Positions 45,408-57,758 of a stretch of DNA of 64,000 nucleotides are shown piece after piece. The notes beneath the pieces are model-generated. The model was given only the letters and a program-made list of their open reading frames with translations, had not been told where the DNA came from and did not search any database. The stretch is taken from contig JAKUHH010000177.1 in NCBI GenBank assembly GCA_022701365.1, positions 248,001 through 312,000 on the forward strand, in the 5' to 3' direction. Position 1 is the first letter of the stretch. Each line of letters opens with the position of its first letter. This DNA comes from Mycocentrospora acerina. Its lineage: Eukaryota; Ascomycota; Dothideomycetes; Pleosporales. A program made the translations under genes and the position numbers.

Positions 45408-47281
45408 ATGCCTGAAAAACACTGTGCCCGCCGCCCGCCCGTTGACGAGACTCTCAAGTACAACGCCGCCGCCTCGCATTTTCGAGGGCCCGTTGGAGCT
45501 CCCATCCACACATGGTTCACGTCACCAGCACGCTCACACCCAACTGCTGCACACGCAAAAGAGCTGCCGCTGCATCTCATCCAGCTCATTCTGAGCCACG
45601 TACGTGCTGCATATCGAACATGACGCCCACCTTTTCCTCGCGTTGGCGCCATGCTCGCGTTGGACAGCGCTGACGACGACCACAGCTCGACAATGTCGCT
45701 GACCTCGCCCGCATCACGCGCACGTCGCGTCTTTTCTATTACATGACCCTCCCGCGTCTCTACGAGGAGGTCACGCTACGCGCCTATCCGGAGATTCGGT
45801 ATATCGACGGCCGGCCAGAGGGCTATGGAAACGGGAGCCCTTTTGCAATGGGCCTGAACACGCTGGTGTCGCGCACATTTACCGACTATGTGCGTGTCTT
45901 CGGGGTCATGGGCGAGTGGCGCGAGCACGACATGGACGACTACAAGCAGGGGCGCGTGCCCGACAACAGCATGATGCTGCAGATAGCCATTCGCGCCGCC
46001 CTTGACAAGATGAAAGACCTGCGCGCGTTTGCCTGGGAGCTGAACAGCAAGCCCATGAGCACCGTCTATCAGGGTCTCCTCAACAAGGCGAGCCTGACAT
46101 CGCTTACCCTGCGCTGTCAGACGCAGCGAATACCACGCCCGACGACGCTTATACCCCCGCTGCCGCATCTCATCACCCTCGTAATGTACGACATTGACCC
46201 GCTCTGCTACCCAGACGATATATCGCTGCTCCTGCTCGCTTGCAAGAAACTCAAGAACCTCAAACTGCATTGGAATCCACGCATGCGCGAAACTGGCGAG
46301 GAGTCAGTTAATCTGATGGCCTTGTTCGGACGCTGTCTTGCCGCTAAAGCCCAGCTCAAATTAAAGCGCTTCGCCATGTACAACTTGTATACGCGCTTCT
46401 TTGGCGATGGGGTGGACGATATTCTCGACCCGTACACATTCGAAGAAATAACAAGCATCAACTCTATGGGGACGTCGGACCCCATGACCGTCTTTCTCGA
46501 CGACACATGGAGACTGCAATCTTCAACTCCTATCCCAAAAAATCTGAAGATGATGCGTACTGACGTCGTTGACAAGGAGAACACTCACATGCTTCGGAGA
46601 TTCAGCGGCTTGGAGCGCTTGTATCTTATCAGCAACGCTCGATCGAAAGCACACACAAAGCCCAACAGTGTTGTCGGGACGCCTACTACGCCGTCGATCG
46701 CCACACCTGGCACACCCACCATATCCGAAAGCCAGAATCGCAGCCTCGCTGGTGAATATCTTGCCGTCATTCAATCCAATCACACAACCATGCGGCACCT
46801 TCTTCTTTCCGATACATGGCAACTTTCAGACGAAGCTCTCTTCCGTCTCTGCCAACTGTGTCCCAACCTTGAACAACTCGGCTTCTCTTGTTCAGTCCCA
46901 CCCCTAGAGTCTTTGCGTCAGGTAGTCTCTCTGGTACCAAAACTCTGGGCTATGCGTGTTCTCGTACGTCCTGGCTCAGAACTAGCCGAAAAAATTGAAG
47001 GCATGGAGACAGAGATGCATAGATTTGCTCTCGGGACGGAACTTTGGCGTCCAGAATATAAAAACTTGAAGTACATCGGCCTGGGCGAAAAGCTTGTTTG
47101 GAGACTAGGTGAAGTGAGGTATCCGCCAAAGGGAAAAATACCAGCGAATGGGCAATATAACACTCTAAACGCAAAAATGGCAGGACCACATCGAGTTCTC
47201 TACAAAGTGAGCGTGGAGGAGGTAAAGAATATTGAGATTTGGGGCTTGGATACGGCCAAATTCGAGGCAAAGTTTCCGTGA
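45408..47281 (+). CDS. F-box-like protein with LRR-like C-terminal region
   Basis: Two exons, 45408-45599 and 45686-47281, give 595 residues. The F-box-like segment spans about residues 52-90 and is interrupted by the intron: ELPLHLIQLILSH | LDNVADLARITRTSRLF, followed by YYMTLPRLYEEVTLRAY. This LP-HL-I-L pattern plus the later MTLP-LYEEV is typical of fungal F-box proteins. The rest has irregular leucine-rich units (LTSLTLRCQ, LITLVMYDID, LKNLKLHW, MRHLLLSDTWQLSDEALFRLCQLCPNLEQLGFS) that resemble a degenerate LRR solenoid for substrate binding in an SCF ubiquitin ligase. A Ser/Thr/Pro stretch near residue 370 (TPTTPSIATPGTPT) is disordered. Substrate unknown. The F-box assignment is by pattern, so moderate confidence. 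Confidence 0.82.
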
Positions 47282-49547
47282 TGGAGGATCAATTGATGGC
47301 AAGATATGCCTGTTATCGGCAGACCTGCTGATGCTTGCCCGAAATCTCAGACGCAATACTTGGACTGATCGTTACTTATGGCCAGCTGTCGTGTCAACAA
47401 TGGCAGCTAAGTATCGCCATCCCATGACGTCAGATTTGGTACAAGACACCTCGCGGTCGGATCCTCGAGTAAAGTTACTCTGATCCAGACGTTTGAAATC
47501 CGGTAGAAGACTGCCCGTATCGACAATATTATCCGTTAACGTCAAGAGTCAGTAGGCGAGCTAGACTACTAGTTGACGACTAGAAGAACGCGTCAATTCC
47601 ACGCCAAGAACAATTCAGTCTTCGCCTTCAGTTTGCGTAATGCGGATTTGTATTGCGCCTCTATGTCAACCATTAGTTTGCTTCGACATTGTCTTGATTA
47701 AGACATCAAGCCCTTGTTTCACACAGCAAACTATATGGCAACAATTCATATCGTAGGACTCTCATCTGTCACCGCATCATGCGAACAGAGACATGGATAA
47801 CGTAGAGGTATGACTGGGCTTGATCAGAATCTTGGGCATTCGCACAACGGGCTACTATTGGCTAGTATGCTCGTGAATATTCGCAACTGCGGTTGACCAC
47901 CACAGCATTTGCAGTAAAAAGTCTGATTGAGCTGGGCCACAGAATTTGAATCAACCGCAAAGCCTCTTGTTGCTTGTTTCTTTTTTTCAAGTCCTTCATT
48001 AACACTCATATCCCCTTCCGTCACACGATGATCTCGGTGGTATACTCCCACTACATGGTCTTAACATTCTGAGAAAATAAAGAGAAATATGGTAGCCACT
48101 CGATCCATCAGCAGGCACGGCATTCCACGCATGATAGGGAGAAAATGTGCTTCTATTACACAAGCAAGTTCAGGGAGCCACAGCGACGTACGATCCTGTA
48201 CTACCAGCACACCCCTCTCGTACCATTTCGACAGATCTCGTCACCATCGAAGCCCTCCCTGCGATCGAGCCAGGACGGTAGCGCCCGTGAAACCGCCATA
48301 CTGCAGGATGTTTATCACTATCTCACAATTATAAACATGAAGGCGATGCAGACACACTTCTTACTTCTCGTCGACTTGCCTCTGAGCCACCCAGTTTCCA
48401 CGCCTATCTTTAACTTATCGCTAGGTAGCTCGTTGAGACGATGAAGCATTCGCTGTACAAGCTCATAGTGTCGAAAAGCCTCATTCTGCATGTGGCGAAG
48501 CAGCTTGTGGATACTGATATCCTCTTACATTATGATATGAACGGCCATCATCGAGGTCTTTGGTAGAGAATTTTATTGGGGCCGTCGGAGTAGAATCATC
48601 TTATGCTAGGCCTTGCAAAGTTGGATTTGTGGGATTACGGCAAAAGAGTTGTGCGGGTAGAAACTGGTATGTTCAGAATGAGTTAACAGAACCTCTAGTG
48701 TCCATAAGATGGATAAAAAATTGTGGGTGCGTTGTCATTCCTGCGGAGTATGGAGACAAGTTTGGAGATAGTATCAATGTTTGATAGGACGATGTGAGCG
48801 TGGGAGAAGAGAGTGATTAAAGTTTTTCAGTGCTCTTTCGAAGGATTATCGGTATGCCTAGGGTATTTAAGGTGGTGTTACGCGAGTACGATGTTGTGTA
48901 ATGATATTGTAGTAATAAGGAATAGGGTGTGGAATACCACATTGAGAGTTTACCGCGAAAAAGGGTTTCACTTCTCAAGAAGGTCGGACCCTCATTTGAC
49001 ACTGTGGTTTTTCAATAGCCCTTGACCTCTCTCTGTAACATCCGGGCATGAAGACACCGTCTTCTCTATCCCCTTTGTCTTGGCTTTCAGCCTGTTGGTG
49101 CTTGGTATAGCTGATCTCGAGCTTGTCCTTGAGATGCGCCTGCTGACGTCCGAAGGCATCCTTGAAATGTTTTATTTAACGTACGTACCTGCCTCCTTGA
49201 TCTGCACAATACGCTTAAGCCCTCTCAAGAACCTTGAGTAGGCCCTCCTTCGTTGCCAGAGTCGTCTTATTAGCCCCGAGCAACTCTTGCATTTTCATAT
49301 ACACCTCATGCAGTTGTTCGATATCTTTTGCAGCGTCGAGCTTTCACCGGTCTGATCATAGGTCTTGCCTGAATGAGCCCATTTTTCACGTGGACCCTTG
49401 TCCACCACCGATTCACCTTGAGGCAATCATGTGCAATCCCCCGCCCCATCGACCTATATCTGGTTCACGGTTCGATTGCACAGACACTCTTTTCAACCCC
49501 TCGCTTACTGCATGCTTCCATACTTTCTCCACACACACCACCACGTA
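47282..49547. other. Gene-poor region, 2.3 kb
   Basis: Both strands hold only short frames (under 105 codons) with no family resemblance. The left end is the 3' UTR of the F-box gene, the right end the promoter of the membrane-protein gene. No repeat or RNA gene was recognised. Confidence 0.5.
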
Positions 49548-51569
49548 ATGATGGCAGAAGTGAATATTGAGGCTTCTGGGCTCCCGAAACAACTTATTCC
49601 TCAACAAGCATTGGGGCACATGGATGGTCAGAACGAAGGTGAAGCTTCAAACGACACTGACACGCGCATGTTCGAACAGTTCCTAGGCGCGCGCGATCTC
49701 GAGGGCGACAGTTGTGCACGCATGGAGAACTTTACCCAAGGCGTTGATGGTATGCAAATCTATTAATCTGACGTAAAATTTACTGATAGTTTTGAAGATG
49801 AATCAACTGCCGACAAGTCACTTGAGGCTGAAGACACCACATCTGCACGTCAGGATATCGAATGCAAAGATGCATCAATGAATTCTAAGTGTGTAAGCAT
49901 CAGGAAGCAACGCACCGACATGGCCCAGCAGGTTGCACCGCGTGCTCTTCTCCTCTTCGTCTGTTTCGCCTACTTGGCCATTGCGGTCATGACCATCGAT
50001 ATCGGCTTGGGTGCAATCTCGAAGCACCTCAAGCCACGCCTCGACAAAGCTGAGGTTCAACTCAAGGCTAGTATGGACAAGCGGTATCAGGAGATGATGC
50101 TGTATCACTGGCTCGATGTCATCACTTCAATGCCACTCAGCAGAGGCTTCATGGAGACTTACGATGATTGTCTCGCGCGAGGACTTCAGGAAGCAAACTT
50201 TCAAATGCCCATCTCCAGCTGGATCGAGTACACGGATATCCGCAACAGGACTATTGATTGGACGATGGAGAACTGTAACAGACTCGTGTATACGCCACAG
50301 ATCATGGAACCGACTACACAATATGCCATTTCAAAGTACTTGGTCAATGCCCACTACCGTTCCCGCAAGACCCTAGCCAGTATATTGGAATTTATGGAGG
50401 AGAAGAAAACTTTGATAATGAACTGGTTCTGTGGAGTAGAGTACAATAACATGGCTTCTATCGCAAAAGAGGATGGTTCCAACTCCAACACACGTCACCG
50501 ACGCGCGAAGATGCCTTTCGGGTTTGCCCTGCAATGCGACACACCTTCTTCATGCCGTCTTGTATACCCTCCCTGCGATTGTCTCGTCGCTGTCGGAAAG
50601 GCCAACATGACAACTTCACAAGCCCATAACGGTCAGTGTATTGACAAGAAGGGAAATTCAGCGAAAGCTACCACACGAGCACGTCGCAAGGTCGCCAACT
50701 TGGTATTCCTTCACGCCAAAGTCAGAGCCGCCATGGAAAAGGATTCGAGATTCCTCTACGCGTGTATGAAATGCCAACTTGCCTGGGCTCTTCTGTACCT
50801 TCTGGCAGCTACATCCTTAGTCAACAAGCCTACCCGGGCCCCGAGAGTAGAATTTTCTTGCTTGAACATCCGTAAAGCATATAACGAAGCCTCACAGGAA
50901 GCAAGATACGCCATCGGGACCGTTGCTATTCAGTTCTGCACGCTGCTGTTGTACGTAGTTGTGGATCGCTTCCCCTGCGACGAATGTCATTTAGTCTGTC
51001 TCTTCGGCATGGCTCTCGTCGCTTCCGGCATCTCACAGCTGATCAAGTTTTTCTTCCCTACCCAGCAGGTTGAGCATATATTCCAAGTGGGCAGGGTAGC
51101 AAAGGAACTCTATCAAGTTATTCGCAACCAGGATTTCATCAAGGAGTTTGAAGCTGCCATGGACAAGGATGCACATGAAGAGTCAGTGGAATACGAGATT
51201 CTTGTCGACGATATCCCTGAGCAGTTTATCGCACCCGCGATGACGATCCAGGAGGATGTCTGGGCAGCCAGACATCTCCGTCGCCCCGAACACCTCCCAC
51301 TGTCCATGTCTGACCCCAATATCGCTACATACGGCGACTCTGATTCAGACACTGATGGGGATTACACCAGCAATGACGATGACGACGACGACTACTACGA
51401 AAACGATCTCCAAGACACTAACTACGACGACCGCAAAAACAATGATGGCGATGATTATGATGATGATAATGATGACAGTACTAAAAGCGAGGCATTCATC
51501 GACCTTGCTGGCGGCGTAACGCCAACCCTCATTGAAGGAAGCTCCGGCTGGGCGATTGTAGATGCATAA
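49548..51569 (+). CDS. Uncharacterised multi-pass membrane protein
   Basis: Two exons, 49548-49749 and 49798-51569, give 657 residues. I recognise no domain. The first 110 residues are soluble. A hydrophobic helix lies at about 116-139 (LLLFVCFAYLAIAVMTIDIG). A long soluble part follows, about 140-390, with a Cys-containing stretch (QCDTPSSCRLVYPPCDCL, 313-329). Three further hydrophobic segments are at about 395-409, 439-456 and 466-487. A helical region, 490-530, and a very acidic tail of Asp, Asn and Tyr (about 590-640; DDDDDDYY) complete it. Four helices would place both ends on one side. The intron assignment (GATG | GTATGC donor, TTTGAAG acceptor) is reasonable but not proven; a shorter model from 49878 is possible. 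The gene sits alone beside a gene-poor region and could be lineage-specific. Confidence 0.72.
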
Positions 51570-52140
51570 ATCCCCTTTTGGAGAGTCAGCGACGATTAAA
51601 AATGGGGTTCTGTACATGGAGAGGAAACGAAACTATACGTTTTGATGAGAAGTAGCACCGTGCGTATAGTCTTGTTGACGAACAACCTATACATGGCAAA
51701 CATCATATTTACAATGGGATTGGCAGTGATGGAGGAAAGCAAATCAAAAAGCGTCAAACAAGCTCAATGGATAGTTAGATGGATAAATGAGCAAATAAAA
51801 AAAATTCACAACAATTCATAATTTAGATGTACATGGTGTAGCCACTCCAGGCAGTCGAATATGAGAATAACAATAATAAAAAACTTATATCCTATTCTGC
51901 CCTATCCCTTCCCTTCCCTTCCAGCATATGCGTGTGTTCGTGCATGCAAACACATATAGACTGACAGACTGACAGACAGACTGACGGGAAGAATAAGGAA
52001 GAGAATGTGTATGTGTATGTGTATATGTATATGTATATGTTTATGTATATATATGACCCCATCACCACCAAAAAAACACCGCACCATGCTTTCCCACCTC
52101 AATACACACACCAGCAGCAGTAAACCAGCAGCAGTAAGAA
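51570..52140. other. Intergenic region after the membrane-protein gene
   Basis: Contains an AT-rich 3' region, a (GACAGACT)-like short repeat at about 51958-51985 and a (GTATAT)n run at about 52006-52050. No gene seen. Confidence 0.5.
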
Positions 52141-52210
52141 TATGACATAACATGACATAACATGACATAACACGACCTAACATGCCCTAACATGCCCTAA
52201 CATGACCTAA
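52141..52210. repeat. 10-bp minisatellite, seven copies, CATGACATAA/CATGCCCTAA
   Basis: Seven consecutive 10-bp units fall in register. The first read CATGACATAA-like and the later CATGCCCTAA or CATGACCTAA. The C(A)CCTAA core resembles the telomere hexamer but with a fixed CATG spacer. Confidence 0.9.
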
Positions 52211-52316
52211 CCCAAAACAGCGAAATTTAAAGACCCGCACGAGAAGAAGCGGAAGAAGAAGAAAAAGTACGCCATGACATTTTAAAAAAAAAGGGGGGGG
52301 GGGGGGGGGGTTTAAA

Positions 52317-52486
52317 NNNNNNNNNNNNNNNNNNNNNNNNNNNNNNNNNNNNNNNNNNNNNNNNNNNNNNNNNNNNNNNNNNNNNNNNNNNNNNNNNNNN
52401 NNNNNNNNNNNNNNNNNNNNNNNNNNNNNNNNNNNNNNNNNNNNNNNNNNNNNNNNNNNNNNNNNNNNNNNNNNNNNNNNNNNNNN
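52317..52486. other. Assembly gap (170 N) flanked by G homopolymers
   Basis: Unknown bases. To the left there is an 18-base G run and then TTTAAA; to the right about 19 G, then TGGTTTAAA. It lies in the intergenic region 3' of the LRR gene. Confidence 1.
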
Positions 52487-52576
52487 GGGGGGGGGGGGGG
52501 GGGGGTGGTTTAAAGGAAGAATGAATGAAGAAAGAAATTATTTATCCATCGAATCGAATCAAAGCAAAGCAAAGAA

Positions 52577-52605
52577 AATCAAATCAAATCAAATCAAATC
52601 AAATC
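52577..52605. repeat. (AATCA)n pentanucleotide run
   Basis: A short pentamer array abutting, and partly overlapping, the stop codon of the minus-strand LRR gene. Confidence 0.8.
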
Positions 52606-55600
52606 AATCCTCAACTGCCACATCCCCCCCGTCCATCACCCTACCATCTATCCCTCCCTCAACATGTCCCAAGCCCGAGCCCGAGCCCGAGTCCAACTCC
52701 AACCCTAACCCCAACCCCAACGACTCATCGGGACAAATGCCCGGATTCCTGTTCCTCAGCGCCGCAATCTGGCTGTCCATGAAATTCTTGAAAGAAACGG
52801 GATCTTCGTGGCGTTCTAGTTCGCGCAGCTCGCGCACGTTTTGGACGAGTTTTTCAAAGGCGTGGTCCCAGCCTACGCCGTCCATCATTTGTTGGACTTG
52901 TTCGCCGCTGAGGTTGCTGAAGTATTCGCGCATGACGAGGAGGTGGTTGGGGAGGGGTTTGTCGAAGGTGGGGATGTCGGAGGTGGAGGTGTTGGTGTTG
53001 ATGTTGGTGTTGGTGTTTGGGGGGAGGAGATTGGGGGGGTCGGAAGTGTTGGAGGTGTTGTTGTTGTCGTTTGTGGTGGAGGTGGAGGTGGAGGTTGAAG
53101 TCGAGGGAGTGGTGGGATCCAGAGAGAGCGAGGTTGTGGATGAGTTGAGTATTTTTGTGCGGACGCGGTGGCCGAAGCGGTGTAGGCGGCCTTCTTCGAG
53201 AGCCATATTGCGCGACGCGAGGCTGACATCCGAGTTGTGGCGTGAGCGTAGGAGGTGCGGCTCGTCTTCGTCCGACTCTGCACCAAAGGTGAGGCTGTTG
53301 GATAGGGTGGGCACAATGGACACGGGTGGCGAGGAGCTGAGCATGGAGCTGGCGCTGTGGGTTGAGGCGCTGTCTGAGTACGCGATGCGGGTTTCGGGGT
53401 ATTCGTCTTCGAAGCGCTGGATCATACCCTGCAGAGTTTGGTCGAGGAAGAGAAGGCGGCCTGTGCGAGTTAGAAAATGAGTAAATGGTACTAAGAATAA
53501 GTGAAGGTGAGACGTACGATATGCAATGGCATCGCCTCCTCGAGACTCGCGGTGCAACGCAGGCTGGATTCTCGCGCGCGTATTTCGCGCCGTGTCGAGC
53601 AAACTCTTCGACATGGTCCTCGCTTTGCTGGGCTCTTCTGGATCGAGTTCGATTCTGCTTCGTGGGGTGTTGGTACCGCTTGCGGGAACGGAGACTCTGC
53701 GGTGATCCGTGTCCCTTTGGGATAGACAGTAGCTGAGAGCCTTTGCAATGCCTGTGCCACCAACAATGTAGTCGTTGTCTGAAGCTGTATCTTTTCCGTA
53801 GACGTCCCTGTCTCCCACCAAGCTCAGAAGCAAATCTGGTACTTCCACCTCCTTGGGCACCGCCTGAAGCTCGGGGTATTCATTGATGGATTCGATATTC
53901 CGGAGACAGTAGGCCACGACTTGCTTCGCAAGCGCTCTAACCATTTCACCCATTTCTGGAGCAGGGACGTCGATATCCACGCATACGAGCGACCGAGAAA
54001 TTTTCGCCGCCAGTGTCAGCGAAGTATACAATGCAGCAGCATCTTCTTGCGTCTCCTCATCCGTAGACGTAGCAACACGAGAGATTTCTGGATTTTCCAG
54101 CATGTTGACGTGCGCAAGGTGTAGACAGTCTGGAATAATCTCCGCAATGGCGATTGCATCGGCGGGTTTTAGGTCGACATCGACCAAGTGTATGCGTTTT
54201 AGATCACGGAACAGTGGCATGTACTTTCTCAGAAGACACAACGATGTCTGATTGGAGAAAAGGCCCTTGTTGTGAGAAAGATCCAGGAAGCGGAACACGG
54301 GTAACGAGACAAGCGTGGGTAATAGTATCTTGAGAGAATCGGACGTTATGCCTGTATTCTGAATGCACAGCGCCCAAAGCGGACTGTCCTTGGGGAGGTT
54401 CTCGCACAGTCGACGTATCCACTGACGAAGGTCGTTGTCGCCCAGGTCAATGCCCTCGCAGACGCCTGATCGAATGTACTGCAAGACGTACTCCAAGCCT
54501 TCGCTATCGAGGTCGTTTCCAGCAAGTCCAAGTCGCTTAATTTTAGAAATAGTGCAACCCTCGAGAATGCTTTTGAGGCTCAACGGCGTGAGAGCACACT
54601 CCGCCATGACGAGTTCTTCGAGTTGTGAACCGGCCACCCGTTCAGTGATGCCCTTGCACATGATCTCTGCAAGATCAGGAGGGTGTGTATCCTTGCTTTC
54701 CGCTGGAGCTGGCTCCCCATTACTAGGTGATGCTGTTCTTTGCGGTTGTGGCTTGGGGAAAGGGATCATGGATACATCGAGGGCGAGAACAGACGTGCAC
54801 AAGTAGATGAATACCGAGATGTGTTTCCAGCCTTCGGCCGTTATCTTGGGGTTGTTCTTCAGGACAAGTTTCTTGATCGCGCACCCACTCTGCTGGAGGC
54901 CAGCAGTCTCTCTTTTCCCGTTGGCAGTCTCAGCAGGAGCGCTTTTTCTTTGATAGTTTGGATCTTTGGCTGCTAACAATCCTGCCAGGATGACGCGGAT
55001 CTTCTCGTCGTTCAAGTCTGCATCCTCCATGAACAGCTTCTTCACCGGCACGATAGCAAGCCAGTCGGAGAGGGTCACAACATCTGCCAGCTGCAGCCTC
55101 GAGCCTGTGAGATCCAGGAGGGTGACTTCGCCTGCTGCGCCCGGAGGCGCATTGGAAAGCTGGTCGCTGATGCGCTTGAGGATGGGCGACTCGCGCAGCT
55201 GGCAACATCTTCGGTAAATGCGTAGAGGGTCGATGGTCGGCCGGGCTTGGATCTTGGGGGCAGCCGTCGCCGGGTTAGCAAGCGCGCCATCTACGCTGCT
55301 GTCGTCGTCGTCTCCTCTTGTGAGCTCCATTGGTATGGTCCCGTTTTCCTCGGCCTTTCTGCGCTTCCGCTCTTTCCTCTCCTTGCGCTCGGCCTCGGAG
55401 CGCTTCTTCTTCTCCTTTTTTCTGTTGGTCTCGCCAGCTTCGTCGTGCAGCGCTGTGCCCTCGGGGCTCGGGTCGGATTCGTTGCCAACCGCCTCGCGCG
55501 AGACAGCCGCAACTCCGTCTGCATCTTTTTCCTCGGCAACGACGGTGGGGTGCTTCAGCGCCTCGCCCTCGCCACGCTCCTTTAGCTTCTTGTCGTCGCG

Positions 55601-56581
55601 CTTCTTCTTCTTCTTCTCGTCGGCCTCGATGTCGTCTCTGTAGCGGGGCCCGCCGGCAATTTCCACGTCGACGCAAAAGGCCACCTTGCGCAGCTTGTTC
55701 GGCTCCAGCTCGGGCACGTGGCAGCGCGTCCGGTTGGGGTTGACGTTGAGGACGCGGCGGGGGCAGATGCCGCCGTTGACGAGGACCTGGCTGGAGGAGG
55801 CGACCTGGGTGCCCGAGGACAGGCGGCGCAGAGCGTTTGATATGAAGGAGCTCTTGGGCGGCTGGGGCACAAAGGCGCCAAAGTGGTGGTGATGGTGCTG
55901 GTGCTGGCCCGCGGCGGCCGACTGGATGCCGTTGAGCGCGCCGTTGGCCGTGGGCGCGGAGCCATTTGCGCCGGCTGCTGTGGCGGGCGCGCCCTGGGCC
56001 TGGGCGTGCGACGTCTGGGCGGGCGGGTTCTGCGACGAGAACTTTGAGCTGATGCTGGAGATCCACGAGCCGCGCCGTGAGCCCGTGGGCGTCGAGGCCA
56101 CGGCCGTCTTTTCGGAGCTGGCGCGGCTCAGCAGCGAGGGCCGCTTGGTGTGTCCCCGAGGCTGCGGCAATGCGGGCGGTGGGGCAGGCGGCGGCGAGGC
56201 GGGAGTGGCGGGTGTGGATGTAGATGTAGGTGTGGGTGCGGGCGTGGGTGTAGGTGTAGTCGTTGTCGTAGTCGTAGCCGTAGTTGCAGTCGTGGTTGTG
56301 GCGGCGGGCAGTGGGATGGGCACAGTCGCAGTCGCAGTCGCCGGCGGGCGTCGGGCGGGCAGGCCGCCGTGCGACGAGGTGCGCGGCTTCGCGTCGCCAT
56401 TGCGGCCGGGCGACGAGGGCGCCTGCTGGCGGTGGTGGTGGTCTACTCGGGCGCAACATGTCCGTCAGCCAGCGGCTCCTTTGCATCTCGCCCTCCCGAG
56501 CGAGCCGGTCGGGGTGGAGCACCGCGTAAGCGGGCCTGTCTGCCTACCTACCTCGTGTAGAGTGGTGCAACCATGAAACAT
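52604..56581 (-). CDS. Large LRR protein with Ser/Thr-rich N-terminus (start uncertain)
   Basis: The main frame gives about 1,220 residues (52604-53460 and 53518-56323 upward), with a 57-nt intron at 53461-53517 that has no stop and keeps phase (AIAY|RRLLFLDQ). The frame stays open to about 56440 but has no ATG: the 56323 start is GTG. The true ATG is probably in an upstream exon. A candidate is 56552-56581 (MFHGCTTLHE) spliced over a 126-nt intron to 56425. The N-terminal 150 residues are Thr/Pro-rich. A conserved block follows, SSSQVLVNGGICPRRVLNVNPNRTRCHVPE. A charged region, then LRRs from about 390 (KLFMEDADLNDEKIRVIL, KKLVLKNNPKITAEGW, RFLDLSHNKGLFSN, HVNMLENPEISR) fold as a solenoid. 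It resembles a fungal-specific LRR family of unclear role. Possible relation to Mhp1-type cell-wall proteins is a guess. Confidence 0.78.
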
Positions 56582-57758
56582 CGACGCCGTGAATGTCCTC
56601 CATGGCAGCTTGAATGTCGGGCGAGCTTTGCACGGCCGTCATTGCGAATCTATGCTCGAGCTGGCCATGCGGCGGCGGCCGTGGGTGCCGTCACGGGAGC
56701 CGAACAGCGGGGTTTGCCTGCGCGCGAGTCGACGGGCGGTAAGCAGATTAGAAATGATCTGATATGCTGAGCTGAGCTGAGAAGACAAGACAAGAGAACA
56801 GCAAGCTGAGATGAGCGCGCTGAGCAACCCGCAGCGCTGTCTGTCCGTTGGATCCTCGCGCTTGGTCAGCAGCCCATGTCTGCACGTCTGAGGCGTCCAA
56901 CAGTCGCGATGGCGATGGCGATGGCGATGTCGACCCTCGCGGCAGATCCCTCTGCTAAGAGACCCTTTCTCTGCGATGACGAAAGATGGCACCGGCTTCG
57001 GGCCCCCACACAACCTCGCAGATCTCCAACCAAGAGACCAAACAGGAAAGAGATGAAAAAAGTGCACACAGAGTAGAGAAGAGATGAAAAAAATGCACAC
57101 AAGAAAGAGAAAGAGAGAGAGAAAGACAAGTACCTGCCCCAAGGTACAGAGTGCAACTTCATCGCCCTACATATGTACTTGCTCACCTTGTGCTCCCACT
57201 CGACTCAACTCGACTCGACCCAATTCAACTCTGCTCGACCACCATCTGCCATGACATGCATACCCACCCCCCACTTTCGTTGCTAAATGCAGCCACCACT
57301 CCGACTCAGCCGTGAAACCATCGCCCACCCAAGACTACAACAAACAACGCCTTTGAAACAATTCCAATACCTTGCCCCCCCGACGCTTGTGGCGCCACTT
57401 GACAACCCTCTAACCTGCCCATGTCATACATACATACACACACGTACATATACACATATACACATATACACCCACATACACACACACATACACATACGCA
57501 ATATCCCATTCTACAATGTTCCACACCACTTACAAACAGCACACGTCACATGAGAATGAGAGAAAAAAAACATCTTGGTTTGGTTGTGGTAGCGGTAGCC
57601 AACTGCGGCATGCCATCTCATCATCTCGTTGGATTCATGGTAGGCTAAGTACAGTGTCCTGCCCATATAGGTAGGTATCATTCCCATTTCACCCCTGGAC
57701 GCCGGAAGCCGTGCTTTTTTTGTCATCAAGTGCAGTACGCCAAACAAGAAGCGCCAAT
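56582..57758. other. Intergenic region between LRR gene and RPL5
   Basis: No gene supported. A GATGGC hexamer run lies at about 56909-56931. A CA/TA-rich microsatellite-like stretch covers about 57425-57500. The 3' UTR of RPL5 occupies the right end. Confidence 0.5.

Noticed and set aside
55275..56522. 415-codon minus-strand frame overlapping the LRR gene
   Set aside because: Shifted frame of the GC-rich N-terminal exon; the LRR frame carries the recognisable blocks.
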